A stretch of DNA of 64,000 nt. It comes from Aureobasidium sp. EXF-3400. Its lineage: Eukaryota > Ascomycota > Dothideomycetes > Dothideales > Saccotheciaceae. The position numbers and the translations under genes were made by a program. Positions 23,090 through 32,519 of the stretch are shown in pieces. Each line of letters begins with the position of its first letter. Positions within the stretch are counted from its first letter, which is position 1. Below the pieces are notes generated by a model that was not told the DNA's origin, searched no databases, and saw only the letters and a list, made by a program, of their open reading frames with translations. The DNA lies in NCBI GenBank assembly GCA_024195585.1, contig SWBL01000023.1:124001-188000 (forward strand), in the 5' to 3' direction.

Positions 23090-24220
23090 TCACTTGGGAA
23101 CAAACGAATCTCTGATCAGAGACCTACCTTCCAAAGACTCAACCAAAACCTTTTTGAGGATCCTAGCGTGACTGCCTAGCGAACCATTGCTCGAATTGTC
23201 AGAGGCACCACCAGTTGAAGCATTACTTGGTGAGTTCTCTTCCGAACCAAAAACACAGCTCATGGAACGGATGCTGGGACTACGAATGATCTTGGGTCGA
23301 TTGACATTGACTGACCTAAGTTGCAAAGTCAGCTTGGGACGTTCAGTGCGTGGGTGATAAGGGGTAGCGGATCTCACAGGACCCCAGACCTTGACAGGTT
23401 TGGCTTTTTGAAAGGAGACAGGAGTAGCACTTCTGATGGCAAAAGTCTCGGCATAAGGCGTGGTCGCAAAGGCAGACAAGTCAGTATTTCCATCAAGGTA
23501 CGAGTACGTGCTCATGCGATTGATTCTGATCTGATCAAAGTCGGGCTCTGAAGCAGTCATTGAGATCGCCGGAGAAATAGGACTTATGGGTGCGCTGTCA
23601 AAGCGAGCATTCACAGCTGAAGGTGAGATGGGCGAGACGGGATCAGATGGTTCTGGGGCTGGAGTAGGCTGATAAGGTGGCTGAGTAGGTATAAAGACAC
23701 AAGCGCCAGGAGGCAGAGGTTTTCTGCGAATGGGACCCCGAACAGGCTGAGGTGGAATGTAGCCCGGAGCACCGGGGGCTGGAGGCGTTAGAGGAGGTAT
23801 AGGAGGAAGAGCCTTGCTGCTGAATTCAGTTTGATAACGTTTAGCCATAGGTCTCTCGAGTGGGGGACTAGTTCTCTGGATCTGTGGGCTGGAGTTCCTA
23901 CGTCTTCTTGGTGGAGACGGAGCACGACGGGGCGTAGCTGGACTAAACGAAGGTCGAGGTTCTTGAATGACTTGAATGCTCAGTTGACCACGAACCTGAA
24001 GGCATCTGATACACCTGCAAAAACGACTATGGTCATTAGTGTTAGCCTCAAGGCGCAGGAAATTACGAAGTCGGGCAAATCTGCTCTTCTTGGGTGGGCG
24101 TATCTGCTGTTGAGATGTCGAAGGAGCGTTTTGCGGTCCAGCCGGAATAGTGTTGTCTTCAGTCCAGTAGGCTATGCCCGTGTTGAGAGCGCGAGTGTTG
24201 GATGCAACGGTGGCGTACAT
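23090..24220 (-). CDS. Proline-rich disordered protein (P1), function unknown
   Basis: Single exon, 376 residues, starting at the ATG complementing 24218-24220. After a short N-terminus there is a basic segment (RPPKKSRFARLRNFLRLE) and a cysteine trio in C-x-C-x2-C spacing (RFCRCIRC). Then come long proline/serine stretches with SH3/EVH1-like ligand patterns (KALPPIPPLTPP; RKPLPPGACVF) and many S-P sites. No domain is recognised. The RKPLPPGA motif recurs in the gene at 27245-28450, which faces away on the other side of the metacaspase. No signal peptide or membrane helix is seen. Confidence 0.65.
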   Translation of the reverse strand: MYATVASNTRALNTGIAYWTEDNTIPAGPQNAPSTSQQQIRPPKKSRFARLRNFLRLEANTNDHSRFCRCIRCLQVRGQLSIQVIQEPRPSFSPATPRRAPSPPRRRRNSSPQIQRTSPPLERPMAKRYQTEFSSKALPPIPPLTPPAPGAPGYIPPQPVRGPIRRKPLPPGACVFIPTQPPYQPTPAPEPSDPVSPISPSAVNARFDSAPISPISPAISMTASEPDFDQIRINRMSTYSYLDGNTDLSAFATTPYAETFAIRSATPVSFQKAKPVKVWGPVRSATPYHPRTERPKLTLQLRSVNVNRPKIIRSPSIRSMSCVFGSEENSPSNASTGGASDNSSNGSLGSHARILKKVLVESLEGRSLIRDSFVPK

Positions 24221-24824
24221 GGTGATGGCAGGCTCAACTGGACCAAAGAGATTGAAATAGTATGTTGAAGAGTTGCAGAAGGACAGAGCAACATTGGCCT
24301 TATAGCCATCACAGACTAACACAGCTCCAGGTCTATTGTCTTGTTCGATTGTGCGGGAGCGCTTTGTCTTGCACTGCTGACGAGACAGTCAACAAAGCAC
24401 AGTATCTTTCCAGGGGAATAGGACAATGGAGACAAGAGACAAGAGACAAAGGAGGAATTGATACGAAGCTATCAACAATGAAGGCTATCGTATCTCTTTG
24501 TGTTCGCTGTCTCCTGTTGAACACGAGTTTTGAGCAGGCACGATCGTGCCACCCCAAGCTCACACATCAGTGGTCGATGTAATTGCGAAAGGCATGGAAG
24601 CAACTATGGGAACATACGCCACAAACTGTTGCCGCCAACTAGAAGGCTGCACACGTTCGCTTTGGTTTGGAAGGAGCGATAGAGATAGACATCGGAACGA
24701 AAAGCTGACGATGCTGCCAGATTCGTCCGAGCAACCACCTACTTCTTGACAACAATGAACACGCATTTACCTACGAAAGTCGACATACATTCTACCTACT
24801 GCAATACCAATAAAATTCACCGGA
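24221..24824. promoter_or_regulatory. Divergent region between P1 and the metacaspase, no gene seen
   Basis: 604 bp with no supported frame, expected to hold both promoters. It includes a short purine run (GAGACAAGAGACAAAGGAGG near 24430). Confidence 0.45.
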
Positions 24825-25963
24825 ATGTCAGCAAACCAACTCCCATCTGCATCTCAACCAACTCCGTCAAATTGTATGCCTCGTCGAAAGTCTTTGTTGA
24901 TCGGCATCAACTACACTGGAAGTGATAACGAGTTGAATGGATGCCACCAAGATGTCGACAATGTTGCTGAATTTCTCAAGTATCGAGGTTATCAGGACAC
25001 CCCTCAGGACCAAGTTGTGCTGCGCGACGACTTGGACGCAGAGTATGTGCCGACAGGGCACAACATCCTGGCGGCTATGGATTGGCTTGTCAGTGAAGAA
25101 CATACAACATGCTTCTTCCACTATTCCGGTCACGGCGGCCAGATCGACGACCCTAGTGGAAAGCGCCCGTCAGGTCTGCTCGACACCATCGTACCCGTTA
25201 ATTACCAGGACAATGGCATGATCGATTCGGATATGCTCCATAAACATCTCGTGTCCAAGTTGCCACCCACCAGTACTCTGTTCCTCATCTTGGATTGCTG
25301 CCACTCTGGCTCGAGTCTGGAGTTACCGTTCGTTTACCGAAGTGACGACGACGGCAACATCCACAAGCTCGATGGCTACCAAGCCGGAATTGCCCTCCTC
25401 GAAGAAGCGAAGGATTTAGTCATCGGCGGCTCCAGTCCCGACAGAGAAGCCCAGGCTCGAGCTCTCTATGCCGGAGCAACTTCGTTCTTTCGCAGTCTCA
25501 GGCATCATCGGCCGTGGACCGGCCTGAACCCGGATGACTTCACTCAAGAATAGGGAAATGAGAAGAAGACCATCACCATGTTCTCTGGTTGCAGGGATGA
25601 GGAAACCAGTGCCGACGCTCAGATAAATGGTGTCAGTGAAGGTGAGTTGAACATACCTGGTCACGCGTGTTGCAAGCTCCATGTTAAATCCAATTAGGTG
25701 CCATGAGCTGGGCGTTCTTAGAATCTACGAAAAACAATCCGGATCCGACTTACAAGGAGGTACGTCGTGGCCAATATCGTTGTTTTGCCTCGACCGACGT
25801 TGTGTAGGCTCTGCATATGACCCGCGCCTTGCTCAAATCGTCTGAGTACACTCAGGTAAGAGCTCCGACTGTTCCACACCCGGAATATATGCTGATCATG
25901 CACAAGGTTCCTCAGCTTTGCGTTGGACGTGAGTTGGACCTGAACCAGCCATTGATCCTATGA
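24825..25963 (+). pseudogene. Type I metacaspase with in-frame TAG (truncated or decayed)
   Basis: The first frame (24825-25553) encodes 242 residues with the caspase-fold catalytic dyad intact: His about 103 in FHYSGHGGQ and Cys about 159 in LDCCHSGSS. It ends at TAG 25551-25553, directly after DFTQE, where relatives continue with Trp. The same frame then resumes with family sequence (MFSGCRDEETSADAQ). It can be joined over three consensus introns: exons to 25641, 25698-25759, 25808-25855 and 25907-25963, ending QVPQLCVGRELDLNQPLIL. Everything but the one codon is intact, so a TGG-to-TAG change is the simplest explanation. No N-terminal Q/P-rich prodomain is present. It could be a recent pseudogene, a deliberately short p20-only protein, or a read-through gene; a sequencing error is also possible. 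Confidence 0.8.
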
Positions 25964-26016
25964 TTAGCCAGATTATCGCATCAACCTCTGAAAGCAACGC
26001 CTTATCATCACGATCG

Positions 26017-26274
26017 ATGGCCTGCTGCGCTCCCACGAGTTTTAAGCATCGTGTAAGTAAAGTCTCTGTTCCATCCGCAAGCTCGTCTTATCGTTTGACT
26101 ACGTTTGTTACCCTCACGTGCTAAGCTTTATAGTCTGCTCCAGGTCCTTTTGTCACCATTCATGTTTTCTACTCCTGGATTCGAAAAGCGCTCGGAGCTC
26201 TAGATCATGACAAGGAGTACTCCCTATCATATCATCGTGGGGATGGCCTGATCATCAAGGTGTGGCGACTTTGA
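26017..26274 (+). CDS. Possible small two-exon gene (58 residues)
   Basis: ATG at 26017; exon 26017-26052, an intron of 81 nt with GTAAGT donor, a GCTAAGC branch-like box and TTTATAG acceptor, then exon 26134-26274 ending in TGA. The product starts MACCAPTSFKHR and ends LSYHRGDGLIIKVWRL. It resembles no family I know. The support is the well-formed intron and the 47-codon open second exon only, so chance is not excluded. It may instead be the last exons of a decayed gene. Confidence 0.25.
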
Positions 26275-26527
26275 GGTGGTTTCGAATTACTGATGCTTGG
26301 GAGATGCGTATCTTTTCGAGGATGCTGATTGATCGAGTTATTCATTCTGATATACCTAACCTACCTTACCCACGCCGGGGCAGAGTAAATTTCAGACGAC
26401 GTGATTCTTTGTCTTCTTGTTTCTGTGCCAAAGCCCAAGCTCGAGAGAATAGCAGCGCCGTGTGAAATCAAAAGGCTTTGCACCTGCAACGACCTACTTT
26501 CGACAATAAGTCCTCGCCGTATTCTGA

Positions 26528-26735
26528 GGTATGTAACTTTCATCATACTTCTGTCACAGCAAAGAGCAAGGTATGTACTGTAGAAAGGCACACTTGTTTT
26601 TCGGAAGCATAGACGTGCCCACAGAGAGCTGATAAATTGTCGCTTCTCAATTGTCACCGTCCTGTTTCCTGTTGCTATTGTGCATTTTATAGCTGCACGC
26701 GTTACATACTTTAGCACTTGGTGAGGTTGCACTGA
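26528..26735 (+). repeat. Palindromic dispersed repeat, copy B
   Basis: Closest relative of copy A in the same orientation: GTATGTACTGTAGAAAGGCAC on the left, CCACAGAGAGCTGATAAATT in the middle, ACCGTCCTGTTTCCTG identical in both bar flanks, and TATTGTGCATTTTATAGCT on the right. By eye about three quarters of positions agree with A. Confidence 0.7.
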
Positions 26736-27244
26736 TCAATAGACGAAACAAACCACTAATTGACTCAAGCAGAAAGGTATCTATACTACACAACACTGCT
26801 ACAGTAGAAATACTGAAAGTGTAAAACGCGATGCACTTCGAGATCTTTTTTACTGCGCCATCAACGTCAGCCCTCGGAAGGACCAGTATCAGTGTGATCC
26901 CTCGAGATTGACGCACTGGAGCAGACGTTCATTGACATCGTGACAGGAGCTCATGGATGCCTGTTTCTTTGTACCTTTTGTTCAAGAATGTTGCATTGTT
27001 CCTATTATAGAATCACATCCCTTTTCAAGATGAGTTCTTTGTCTCTTTGTACAATGAAAGCCCCTGATGAAGTGATAACTATGGCCAACCTCGCCCAACT
27101 CGTCCATAGATGAATCGAAGGCTTCAGTACTTGGTACAAAAGCATAGGACACGACGTTCAGAACGACTTTTTGGACGAACATTAGGCTCCTCAATCTTTT
27201 CTACTCCAACATCGACCTAGTAAGCAATTTCACCAGCCAACAAT
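26736..27244. other. Upstream region of P2, no gene seen
   Basis: No supported frame. It probably includes the promoter and leader of the proline-rich gene starting at 27245. Confidence 0.45.
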
Positions 27245-28450
27245 ATGAAGGGCGAGACGCTTTCTGTCTTCATTGAAGCTAATCGCTTCCCACCAGCTAT
27301 CAACCAGCATCGGTACTCTATCCTCAGAGCTGAGACTGACGCTGTTGCTGAGCGAATGTTGATCATCGCCAACAACAACGACAACCTCTCTAGAGCCTCA
27401 CAACCGTACGAAGCCCCTGACATGAACAGTCACTCTGATATATCCGTCTATGAGCTGGACGCTAATGAGATCTCTTCCGTCGACCAGTCTCCTCCAGTCT
27501 CTCAGTGGAACGAGTTACCTGTTCTGCCTAGAATCAGCATGATATCTGCATTCAATCCCTTTGATGAGTCGGCATCATCACCACCCAGCCCAGTCCCGGA
27601 TCTGCTCAAGCCTGCTGTTGAGGTTGACTCCTTGGTCACAACTGCTTCATCCTCTTCTGGGCCGCCGACCAACTACCTGCCTTTTATTGCTCCCACAGCA
27701 CCATTTGACCCCTATAAAGAGAAGTATGAGGATCACCCTGCCGGAACTTATGGAGCTCAGAAGTTCAAAAACAGACAGACGATGAGTTCTGCACCTTTTG
27801 GCTTCAATAGACCAGTCACACCCACCTTTGCTAATGAGAACTCGTCAAGAAGATCGTCTGATGCAGGTTCTTCTGCTTCATCTGATGATGTTGCTACTGG
27901 TGTTGAGTATTCTTATTCGAGCCAAACTTCTCACTCACCTCCCAGAACACCACTCTTTGGGCCCTTCAGGATCCCACGCAAACCATTGCCTCCTGGTGCA
28001 AAGCCATTCCCACCAGTCTCTTACACACCTCCAGGCTCGCCTATTCGTCATGACTCACTTCGAGACAACACTAGCTCCAAGATTGTGAGCCCTGTTCCTC
28101 AAAACCCAGGCCGCGCACTGTTGAACACAACTCCAATTCGCTCTCCTCCCAAAAATCAGAGCGTTGGAAGAAAGCCATGGCCAAATCTCCACAAGCCTTT
28201 ACCCCCTTCTCCTACTCCTGCAGCAAACGTGTCTCAACGCCAACGCCCTGCGCCTTTGAGTCATCGTGCTGGCTGGGAACAGGAGGAGCGTCGACCTTCA
28301 AGGCCTTCTGATCATGGTATGCAACCGAGCCCTTCGCACAGTTCTGAGATTATACCCAGACCTGTTACTGCTGCTGACCGTGTGCGTAGCGACTTGAGAG
28401 ATGCGAAAGATAGATTCTTGGACAAGTGGTTCAAACTCAGGCGTTTTTGA
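27245..28450 (+). CDS. Proline-rich disordered protein (P2), function unknown
   Basis: Single exon, 401 residues from the ATG at 27245 (MKGETLSVFIEANRFPP). The first 60 residues look folded or helical; the rest is Ser/Pro-rich with many S-P and P-x-x-P sites. It includes RIPRKPLPPGAKPFPP, shared in essence with P1, and NLHKPLPPSPTP. The last 30 residues form a basic amphipathic helix (DRVRSDLRDAKDRFLDKWF). No catalytic domain, signal peptide or membrane helix is seen. It is likely a scaffold or adaptor-type protein, by inference from the proline motifs. Confidence 0.68.
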   Translation: MKGETLSVFIEANRFPPAINQHRYSILRAETDAVAERMLIIANNNDNLSRASQPYEAPDMNSHSDISVYELDANEISSVDQSPPVSQWNELPVLPRISMISAFNPFDESASSPPSPVPDLLKPAVEVDSLVTTASSSSGPPTNYLPFIAPTAPFDPYKEKYEDHPAGTYGAQKFKNRQTMSSAPFGFNRPVTPTFANENSSRRSSDAGSSASSDDVATGVEYSYSSQTSHSPPRTPLFGPFRIPRKPLPPGAKPFPPVSYTPPGSPIRHDSLRDNTSSKIVSPVPQNPGRALLNTTPIRSPPKNQSVGRKPWPNLHKPLPPSPTPAANVSQRQRPAPLSHRAGWEQEERRPSRPSDHGMQPSPSHSSEIIPRPVTAADRVRSDLRDAKDRFLDKWFKLRRF

Positions 28451-28743
28451 AGCACTAGCTTCAATGATATAGGCAGAAACTTTGGGGTTAGGTGATGGAG
28501 TTTTGACTAGGGATTTGATATGTCTGGCGTTGGCTTGTTGTATCTCGGTCTATTTGCGTTATGGAAATGGAAATGTTCTCCTGTCTCATCTCAGTCCCAT
28601 GATTTCCATTATTTCCTTGATTTTGATTGATACAGCGAATATCTTGTTATTGCCACAGTATCCTGTTGTTGTGAACATACCTCATCCGTGTAGAGATGAT
28701 ATCTCAATACTGGATCACATTCGTGTACGAAAGACCGTCACTT

Positions 28744-28927
28744 TGTTTCGGACTTCCATCCCGCAGCGCCGTATAGTGATTTTTCAGGTTACAAAAATGC
28801 ACAATACTTTCTAAGAATGGGTGATGTCCACGGAGAGACCGTTCTCAAGGTATCTCTGTGGCCATGTTGTTGTTGCGAAAAGTATTGTGCATTTCAATAG
28901 CTACACTGCGATTGTCTTCAGCACTTG
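28744..28927 (+). repeat. Palindromic dispersed repeat, copy C1
   Basis: About 185 bp. Outer inverted arms AAATGCACAATACTTTC (28795-28811) and its complement with one extra A (28877-28894) flank an inner imperfect pair around CCACGGAGAGA and TCTCTGTGG. A second, very similar copy follows directly. It starts about 290 bp after the P2 stop codon. Confidence 0.8.
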
Positions 28928-28948
28928 GGGATGAATCCAGTTGGTATT

Positions 28949-29136
28949 GTTTCAGACTCCCTTCTCACAGCGACGTACAGTACTATTTGAGGCTATAAAA
29001 ATGCACAATACTTTCTAGGATTGGGTGCTATCCACAGAGAGGCCGTTCTCTGAAGGTATCTCTGTGGTAATACTGTTATTTCGGAAAGTATTGTGCATTT
29101 CATCAGCTACACTGTGACTGTCTTTAGAACTGGGAG
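28949..29136 (+). repeat. Palindromic dispersed repeat, copy C2
   Basis: About 188 bp, a direct neighbour of C1 with a period of about 205 bp. The outer arms are perfect over 17 nt (28999-29015 against 29084-29100), and the inner arms are perfect over 9 nt (CCACAGAGA 29032-29040 against TCTCTGTGG 29059-29067). The DNA or its transcript could fold into a nested hairpin. Its right end lies about 30 bp past the stop of the DUF6594 gene on the other strand. Confidence 0.82.
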
Positions 29137-29168
29137 GCTCGTAATTCGTGTTCATACAGGTGCATCTT

Positions 29169-30467
29169 TTATAGCCTGATCCGCCTCCTTCTCAACTGCA
29201 GCAATAGCACCGCGCAGAGTAATACACTAGTGACAACAAGCATCCCACCCACCAACGTGATAGCATGTGTTTTGTCCGAAGCGTATTCGACATCAAGGCC
29301 AGAGGCGAGGTATGTCCGAGTAGGTTGAAGATTCCTGGTTATTCGTGTATTGTTCGACGTTGAGCTTTTTTGGCCTTGGGGTCCAGAATTTTGAAGCGTG
29401 CTGCCAATGAAGACGACAAGCACAGCAGCGTAACCAGCCGTTGATGCAAACACGTCATGTCGTCGTGCAGTGGTCAACGAGAGAATAGAGAATGCAAAGC
29501 CCAGTGTTAACACACTAAGTAAGCCCAAGCGGCCATTGTTCGACTGCCAGAAATAAAGACCGACTATCGCACCAACGAGCCAGACTACCACAAGAAAGAC
29601 ACTGATCCAAGTAATGACTTTGTTCAGCCGCTTCCACTTGGATAGACTGGTCATACCGGTCTTTTTATCTTTGATCATGTTTCGCAATTGATGTTTGCTT
29701 TCGACCAGACGTGTAAGGGGGTCTCGTTCCACTTGTGGCGCCAGGGTGCAGAGGTCCTTTCGATTTTCCTCGCAAAGATGCAACGCCATGGCGCCTTGAA
29801 TAATGGCATGTGATTCGGCCTTGTCTTGCCAATGATCGTGCTCGTAGTCGTCTTCGTCTGGTTGGACGAAAATGCGACCATTTGTTTCAATATCATCATG
29901 CTCGGGTCTTTCAAGCGCAAGTATCTCGGTCATCAACTTCAATGCTTCGTCTATCGATGTCGGTCAGCAAGGAAAGGTGTAAAAGTCTAGTTCCGTTTGC
30001 TTACGATACTCTTTCACCTTGACTCTGATTTTCTTGATTAGCCGCATTCGTGCTATCATCAACTCTTGTTTCCTAGCCTCTTCTTCGGATATGTTTTCAT
30101 CGCTGGTATCCTCTTCTGCATACTCCGCCTCAGCCTTGAGTATAGTCCAGTCTCCTAGATGGTTGATCATCGTCTCTGGTATCAGGTCCATGTCCAGTCT
30201 TTCAACCTCGCTTTCTAACGCTGCTAGTTCACTCTCCAGGTAAAGCAGATTCCGCATAGCGAGACGATCAAATCGTCGAAAGATGGTCGTAGATCGCAGC
30301 GGGTCCGAGGAAATGAAATCTGAAAACAATCTATAGCCATCGGCTTTCTTCGCCGCCACCATTCGATGGCCGACAGGCGTTTGCGTTCCAGGTGCAATGC
30401 CTGGCGTCGGCGGAGAGCTTATGGCAGAATTAGGAGACATCGGTCGGAGTTCTGTTATGGATGCCAT
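29169..30467 (-). CDS. DUF6594-type fungal membrane protein
   Basis: Two exons, complement of 30005-30467 and 29169-29950, with a 54-nt intron, encode 414 residues. After a disordered N-terminus come the family's opening block (TTIFRRFDRLAMRNLLYLES, ELAALESEVERLD) and, after the splice, EYHEALKLMTEILALERP. Residues about 265-414 contain four hydrophobic helices (VITWISVFLVVVWLVGAIV; LGLLSVLTLGFAFSILSL; AGYAAVLVVFIGSTL; LVGGMLVVTSVLLCAVLLL). Proteins of this family are abundant and variable in Pezizomycotina and have no established function known to me. Confidence 0.8.
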
Positions 30468-31686
30468 ATTGTTCAGATTTAGTCAAGGCGGAGGGCGTAA
30501 TTGTCAGAATGTAGAGAAGGACGAATGCGACTCAATGTCGAGCGTGAACGAAGGACTCCCTCAAGTAGAAAAGGCAGAGATGAGGCGTAGGACTGAGGCA
30601 TCCTCATGTGCCTCAGCCTGCATGATACAGAAGGCAATCTGGGTATATTGTAAGGGCATGGATACATCATCTTCGTGCATGCATACGGCTGTGTTTAGTG
30701 CTCCTTTAGCATGCGGTCATAGAACCCGAGGCGCGACTGCAGCATCACACCGAGGCTGTCTGCAGGACATCAGGAAGCCATATCACACGGGTGGCCTCGG
30801 GAAGAAAGGTTGCGAGACCAACGAAATCCCTCGAGCACGCTGGTGTTCAAGCAGCTGATTCTCCCCGTGTGCCAACGACTCTCACGGTGTAACTGTAGAG
30901 ATGCACGATACTTTTGCAAAGAATATGGTCTCCACAGAGAACCCAAACAAAAGGCTGTCTCCCTGGCCAGAGTCACATTTGCATTGTGACTGTGCATTTC
31001 GATAGAGAAACCTTGTACTCGCGATGGACAAGGGGACATGGTTGGCGTGCATGTGATTGCGACAAACCCTAGTGCAATGGTCTTGTCGGCGAGTGCGAAG
31101 ATGTAGTTGCCGAAGGCAAGTACGAAGCACCTCAAAACGGGAAACAGTCGGTGGCTGCGTTGTCGATATTAACCCGTACAAGGTCTATCAATCCTTCCCC
31201 GTGAACGAAAATATTGCTTTGCATGTTGGCGCAGCATGTACTTTCTAATTTGGGCTGTGTAGTTGGTGCAACAAAACATAGCCGCCGCGATCAAAGCCAC
31301 GTTGAACAAGGCTGTGCCTCCCTGTTAGTCTATTGGTCGGCTGCATGCATGCATGCAGGCGCAGCAGGCTTTGTCATTCCGGCTGGAACTGTAACCACGC
31401 GATGGGGGCGCATACTTGGAAGTGTTTCGTGTTTCCGATTCCAGTATTAATAAAGGCACGCAGCAACACGTTCAATAGCCGCACCTACTTTTTTATGAAA
31501 GTCGGAAGAATAAATCCTTCGAACGAAAAATACGAGTCGCCAAACTCCATACTCCAACCACGAGAAATATGATTTTAGACAAAGTCGACTTCTCGCACAT
31601 CGCAAGCGCTTTCAAATTGCGTGGCTACTCATACGCAGGATGTGCTCCTGTCAGCCTATCAATGCCTACCGGTCAAGGTCAGTGAT
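30468..31686. other. Intergenic region with one repeat copy, no gene seen
   Basis: 1.2 kb with short frames only. It holds repeat copy E at 30880-31012 and a short TGCA repeat near 31341-31358. A 35-codon ATG frame from 31569 ends just before the next gene and could be an upstream frame, but has no other support. Confidence 0.45.
30880..31012 (+). repeat. Palindromic dispersed repeat, copy E (diverged)
   Basis: The left arm (CACGGTGTAACTGTAGAGATGCACGATACTTTTGC region, 30884-30918) matches the reverse complement of the right ends of C1/C2. The middle has TCCACAGAGA, and the right arm reads TGTGCATTTCGATAG. It is the most diverged full-length member. Confidence 0.5.
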
Positions 31687-32286
31687 ATGTCGCGCCGAAA
31701 AACGAGCATTATGCCTAACAATGACTCAGGACATGATGCAGCATCTCGAGAAAGAGAAATGTTCGAACTCGCAAAACAACGACGTCGAGCGGACGCAGAA
31801 CAAGCAAGACTGAAGTTGGCCAAGAAGGAAGCGCGATCGCGAATTCGACAGGTCGAGGAACAACGACAAAATCAAGACATTGACATCCGTACTCCGAAGA
31901 GATCTGCAGAAATCACCGAGAGGGATTCAGCCGTGTTCTTCTCCGATGACTCGAAAACTGTCGCCAGCAACGCAGAAACAACCGCCAAAATCGTGTCCAA
32001 GTGGAGAGCAAGAACTCGTTGGTCGAAAGCACTCCAAAAAGTCAGGAGTATGAGCTCAGGAAGCTCAAATATCTCTCCTTCGGGACAACCTACTCGAATG
32101 CAACCCGATCTGTTGTGCCCAGGCACTCCAACAAGGACTCGCGCGTCGTCGATCAGTTCGTTGATGAGTCCGCGAAATTCAGATACCTCTCTTCTGAAGC
32201 ACCATTCGAATGACCTGTTGTCACCGCTTGCTCCAAAAAGAGCCCGCGCTTCTTCGACTGATTCTGTCAGACTGATAGTGACGTGA
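31687..32286 (+). CDS. Hypothetical basic, charged-helix protein
   Basis: 199 residues from the ATG at 31687 (MSRRKTSIMPNND). Residues about 20-65 are a charged helix (REREMFELAKQRRRADAEQA; KLAKKEARSRIRQVEEQR); the rest is Ser-rich and probably disordered (SISSLMSPRNSDTSLLK). No domain is recognised. An intronless frame of this length with such a regular heptad-like segment is likely coding, but conservation cannot be judged here. Confidence 0.45.
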   Translation: MSRRKTSIMPNNDSGHDAASREREMFELAKQRRRADAEQARLKLAKKEARSRIRQVEEQRQNQDIDIRTPKRSAEITERDSAVFFSDDSKTVASNAETTAKIVSKWRARTRWSKALQKVRSMSSGSSNISPSGQPTRMQPDLLCPGTPTRTRASSISSLMSPRNSDTSLLKHHSNDLLSPLAPKRARASSTDSVRLIVT

Positions 32287-32368
32287 TGGAGGAAGATATG
32301 GCCTATCATTGTAAATAAACCTATATAATGAACCTTATGACAGACCCAAATCATGCTCTTCCAATTCT

Positions 32369-32414
32369 TGCATTTCTGCAGCTAAACTGTAACAGCCTTC
32401 AGAGTATGGGGATG
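32369..32414 (+). repeat. Palindromic repeat fragment F (right end only)
   Basis: About 46 bp matching the right terminus of C1: TTGCATTTCTGCAGCTAAAC, then CAGCCTTCAG and GGGGATG. The rest of the element is missing or replaced by the inverted repeat that starts at 32430. Confidence 0.5.
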
Positions 32415-32429
32415 TGTTGAGCCTGGAAA

Positions 32430-32519
32430 GAAGACGACGAGCGGACGAGGCCCTCGAAAAGCGAGCGAGCGAGGTACGAGCGAGTGAGTCTGAGAGGGCC
32501 GAAGGAGCGAGACGTCTTC
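32430..32519. repeat. 90-bp GCGA-rich inverted repeat
   Basis: The ends GAAGACG (32430) and CGTCTTC (to 32519) are complementary, as are GGCCCTC and GAGGGCC further in. The centre is a GCGA/GAGC-rich run (GCGAGCGAGCGAGG). It lies about 340 bp past the eEF3 stop codon, next to fragment F. Confidence 0.55.
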
